Of a stretch of DNA of 6,767 bases, positions 5,391 to 6,767 are shown one piece after another. This stretch comes from Planctomycetota bacterium (lineage in GTDB: Bacteria > Planctomycetota > Phycisphaerae > Sedimentisphaerales > Anaerobacaceae): the NCBI GenBank assembly GCA_026386835.1, contig JAPLMV010000194.1:1-6767 (forward strand). Direction: 5' to 3'. The notes under the pieces are model-generated. The model was given only the letters and a program-made list of their open reading frames with translations, did not search any database and was not told the DNA's origin. Within the stretch, counting starts at the first letter, position 1. Each line of letters opens with the position of its first letter. Both the position numbers and the translations under genes were made by a program.

Positions 5391-6518
5391 CTAAATATTA
5401 TTGAACAGCTTCGGTTTCTCATATTTATCAATAAGTTCTTTGATAAAACATTTGCCGGCAGGACAGAATCTTTTAAGCAGAGGATGTTCACAACCTACGA
5501 AGCCAGGATTCTCAACAGCAAAATTCAAAATGGCTCGTAGCCTTTGATAATCTCCATTGCGATTTTGGCGGTCGATCTGTTGGAAGTAATGCCATATTTC
5601 ATCAGTACCTGCCTTTATCCAGGAATAGAACTGTGATATTATCCTGCATGCTTCAAATGCCTGTTCTTTGGATAAATCCGTCCATGTCAGCCGTCTTATA
5701 CATGGTGTAATTTGCCAGCCGTTTTCCAGGATAAGTTTCTGCAGTTGGCTTTGCCTATATTGTCTTTTCTCTTCTTCTTTGCATACCTCATTAAACCACT
5801 CAACAGCTTCCGGTACCACTCGGGGAATAATCAAAGAATCCTCTGCCCTGGGTTGTTTTGAAAGCTCAGCAATGGCATAAGCGTCCATATACAGCAATTC
5901 TTTAATTGTTAACGGAATAACATATCTATTAGTTTGACTATTGATTGAGTTTGGCATTCTGATGAGGTAGTCTCGGTGGTAAACGTCAATGTCGATATTT
6001 TCAGACACATCTTCAACGAGTTGCCGCGCCAGTTGGTAATTGATTAGCTGCATAAGCAGCGTCGGCTGTCCGGCGAAGACAATCGGTGGGACTAATATTA
6101 CTGTTTCAGCGGTGGTACTGTTGGCATTGTCGGCGTTGTTACCGCTTTCACCGGCGCTGTAGGCGGAGGCGCTGGCGGCGCGGGCATCCATACCGTTACC
6201 GCCGCCGGTATAAATCACCTCGATACAGTCCTGGGGGATACTGAAGTTATCGCTGATGTAGAAGCATATTTCCAAAGCAGCTTTTAGAACATTTTCAGAA
6301 CTGTTTGAAGCAATTTTGAAATACAACGGGTAAGTCTGCGGTGCCGATGGTTCTGGAGCATTATATGAGCAGACCGAGATATGTAAATTCTCATTGTTGT
6401 GCTGACTTCTGAATACTTCAACGGCGATATTATCACCTAAAGCGATAAAAACGCATTTGCCGCCTTTGGCAGACTTGAGTAATTTATATTCAACAGTTTT
6501 TTGATTTTCAGTGCTCAT
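5391..6518 (-). CDS. AEP-type primase-like protein, catalytic motifs degraded
   Basis: This 375-aa protein resembles AEP (archaeo-eukaryotic primase) proteins of phages and mobile elements, which make primers on DNA. Matching landmarks, in order: PLYF (64-67) where motif I (YFDxD) is expected; VIYTGGGNG (101-109) where motif II (SGxxGxH) begins; VPPIVF (143-148); IDIDVYHRDYLIRMPNSIN (175-193), the motif III region with the R-x-PNSxN signature; then IPLTIKELL and AIAELSKQPR. The C-terminus has a primase-like Cys cluster, GCEHPLLKRFC (342-352) and GKC (355-357). Motif I reads YFKIA, lacking both acidic residues, and the motif II His is absent: an Ala/Ser/Gly/Asn-rich insert occupies about 107-138. 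Motif III acids (D176, D178) remain. Primase catalysis is therefore doubtful; a structural or DNA-binding role is possible. There is no clear Shine-Dalgarno before ATG 6518. It is the first gene of the minus-strand cluster in the window. Confidence 0.7.
   Translation of the reverse strand: MSTENQKTVEYKLLKSAKGGKCVFIALGDNIAVEVFRSQHNNENLHISVCSYNAPEPSAPQTYPLYFKIASNSSENVLKAALEICFYISDNFSIPQDCIEVIYTGGGNGMDARAASASAYSAGESGNNADNANSTTAETVILVPPIVFAGQPTLLMQLINYQLARQLVEDVSENIDIDVYHRDYLIRMPNSINSQTNRYVIPLTIKELLYMDAYAIAELSKQPRAEDSLIIPRVVPEAVEWFNEVCKEEEKRQYRQSQLQKLILENGWQITPCIRRLTWTDLSKEQAFEACRIISQFYSWIKAGTDEIWHYFQQIDRQNRNGDYQRLRAILNFAVENPGFVGCEHPLLKRFCPAGKCFIKELIDKYEKPKLFNNI
6102..6203 (-). other. GC-rich low-complexity insert in the AEP-like gene
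   Basis: This stretch encodes about residues 106-139, a run dominated by Ala, Ser, Gly, Asn and Thr. It is strikingly GC-rich at its right side (6120-6210, many GCC/GGC steps) within an otherwise AT-rich gene. One edge holds an inverted repeat, TACCG (6197-6201) with CGGTA (6206-6210) around CCGC. The reading frame is kept, so it behaves as an in-frame insertion or expanded linker at the primase motif II position. Confidence 0.55.
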
Positions 6519-6650
6519 ATTGTAATTTGTTAGACTTCAAACACTTCACCATATTGGTTGACTTGGTATCGTTTATGATTACTTTGATTTGTAACGAATA
6601 TATCTGAAGGAGTTCTTTGGCTTTTCCTAGTGTAGTGCGTCATAAATAGC

Positions 6651-6680
6651 TTGACTTATAAATTAGGGGTGGATTATAAT
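6651..6680 (+). promoter_or_regulatory. Promoter of the IS transposase
   Basis: TTGACT (6651-6656), an 18-bp spacer and a perfect TATAAT (6675-6680) form a strong promoter-like pair. The -10 overlaps the first possible start codon, ATG 6679. Transcription would start near 6687, making the ATG at 6688 the first complete start codon on the transcript. Confidence 0.5.
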
Positions 6681-6767
6681 GTTCTGCATGAAAATAGCAG
6701 AACCAATACTATTGTCCCTCGAAGAACGCACGAAATTGGATATGTGGGCGTCAGCACGGAGCATGCC
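6679..6767 (+). CDS. IS630-family transposase, N-terminal fragment
   Basis: The open frame continues past the end of the window (29 codons visible). The visible sequence, MKIAEPILLSLEERTKL from the second Met followed by DMWASARSM, is the typical start of IS630-type DDE transposases (short lead, LS-x-EER, L-x-x-WA), preceding the helix-turn-helix that binds the terminal repeats. Two starts compete: ATG 6679, with a GGGGTGG sequence 5-6 nt upstream, and ATG 6688, which would be leaderless if the promoter at 6651-6680 is used. The catalytic DDE residues lie beyond the window, so it is unknown whether the gene is intact. Confidence 0.72.
   Translation, partial: MFCMKIAEPILLSLEERTKLDMWASARSM

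Larger units (their letters stand above)
2983..6767. mobile_element. tRNA-Asp-integrated element (left end, partial)
   Basis: A tyrosine recombinase gene lies about 100 bp from the 3' end of tRNA-Asp. It is followed by an excisionase-like gene and small genes of unknown function, all in one orientation and more AT-rich than typA. This is the standard arrangement of an island or satellite-like element integrated in a tRNA gene. The start coordinate is approximate: the crossover is expected within the 3' part of the tRNA. No second copy of the tRNA 3' end is found in the window, so the right boundary lies beyond 6767 or has been lost. An IS630-type sequence begins near 6630 and may be nested in the element or mark its edge. 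Confidence 0.6.
6630..6767 (+). mobile_element. IS630-type insertion sequence, left end (partial)
   Basis: The transposase start at 6679 marks the beginning of an insertion sequence. Family members insert at TA, and a TA occurs at 6628-6629 just before GTGTAGTGCGTCATAA, which I take as the probable left terminal repeat. The right end is outside the window, so neither the repeat nor the target duplication can be confirmed. Confidence 0.45.

Noticed and set aside
5351..5491. 47-aa N-terminal extension of the membrane protein
   Set aside because: It would overlap the end of the AEP-like gene by about 100 bp, lacks membrane character, and ATG 5350 has its own Shine-Dalgarno.

Overview
The window looks like a bacterial chromosome, most likely from the Planctomycetota (Phycisphaerae-like). 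This placement rests on remembered similarity of the TypA and recombinase sequences to planctomycetal proteins, so it is a moderate-confidence inference. The left half (about 1-2990) is ordinary chromosome: a translation-factor gene, an aldolase-family gene and a tRNA gene, all on the plus strand. The right half (about 2991-6629) is visibly more AT-rich. It carries only minus-strand genes typical of an integrative element and is followed by the start of an insertion sequence.

Layout. 11-125: ten or eleven degenerate 10-11 bp tandem units (consensus near AGTNCTTTGG), phased close to the DNA helical repeat. 182-275: a sigma70-like promoter and 5' leader. 276-2135: typA/bipA, a ribosome-associated GTPase with all G motifs. 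2169-2804: class II aldolase/adducin-family protein, 33 nt behind typA and probably co-transcribed; one of the usual metal-ligand histidines is a glutamine. 2869-2898: a strong promoter for tRNA-Asp(GTC) at 2917-2990, with an intrinsic terminator at 3005-3041.

The element. Directly after the tRNA-Asp come, reading leftwards on the minus strand from 6518, an archaeo-eukaryotic primase (AEP)-like protein (5391-6518), a three-helix membrane protein (4997-5350), a 65-69 aa unknown protein (4785-4994), an excisionase-like winged-helix protein (4369-4683) and a tyrosine recombinase (3088-4289). This is the layout expected for an element integrated into the 3' end of the tRNA gene. The recombinase reading frame is broken by an apparent 1-nt deletion between its HxxR and GH...Y motifs, so the element may be immobile as sequenced. 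The AEP-like protein keeps the fold landmarks of the family, but its DxD and SGxxGxH motifs are degraded, and a GC-rich Ala/Ser/Gly/Asn insert sits where motif II should be.

6679-6767: the first codons of an IS630-type transposase on the plus strand, running off the window. The far end of the tRNA-integrated element is not visible.
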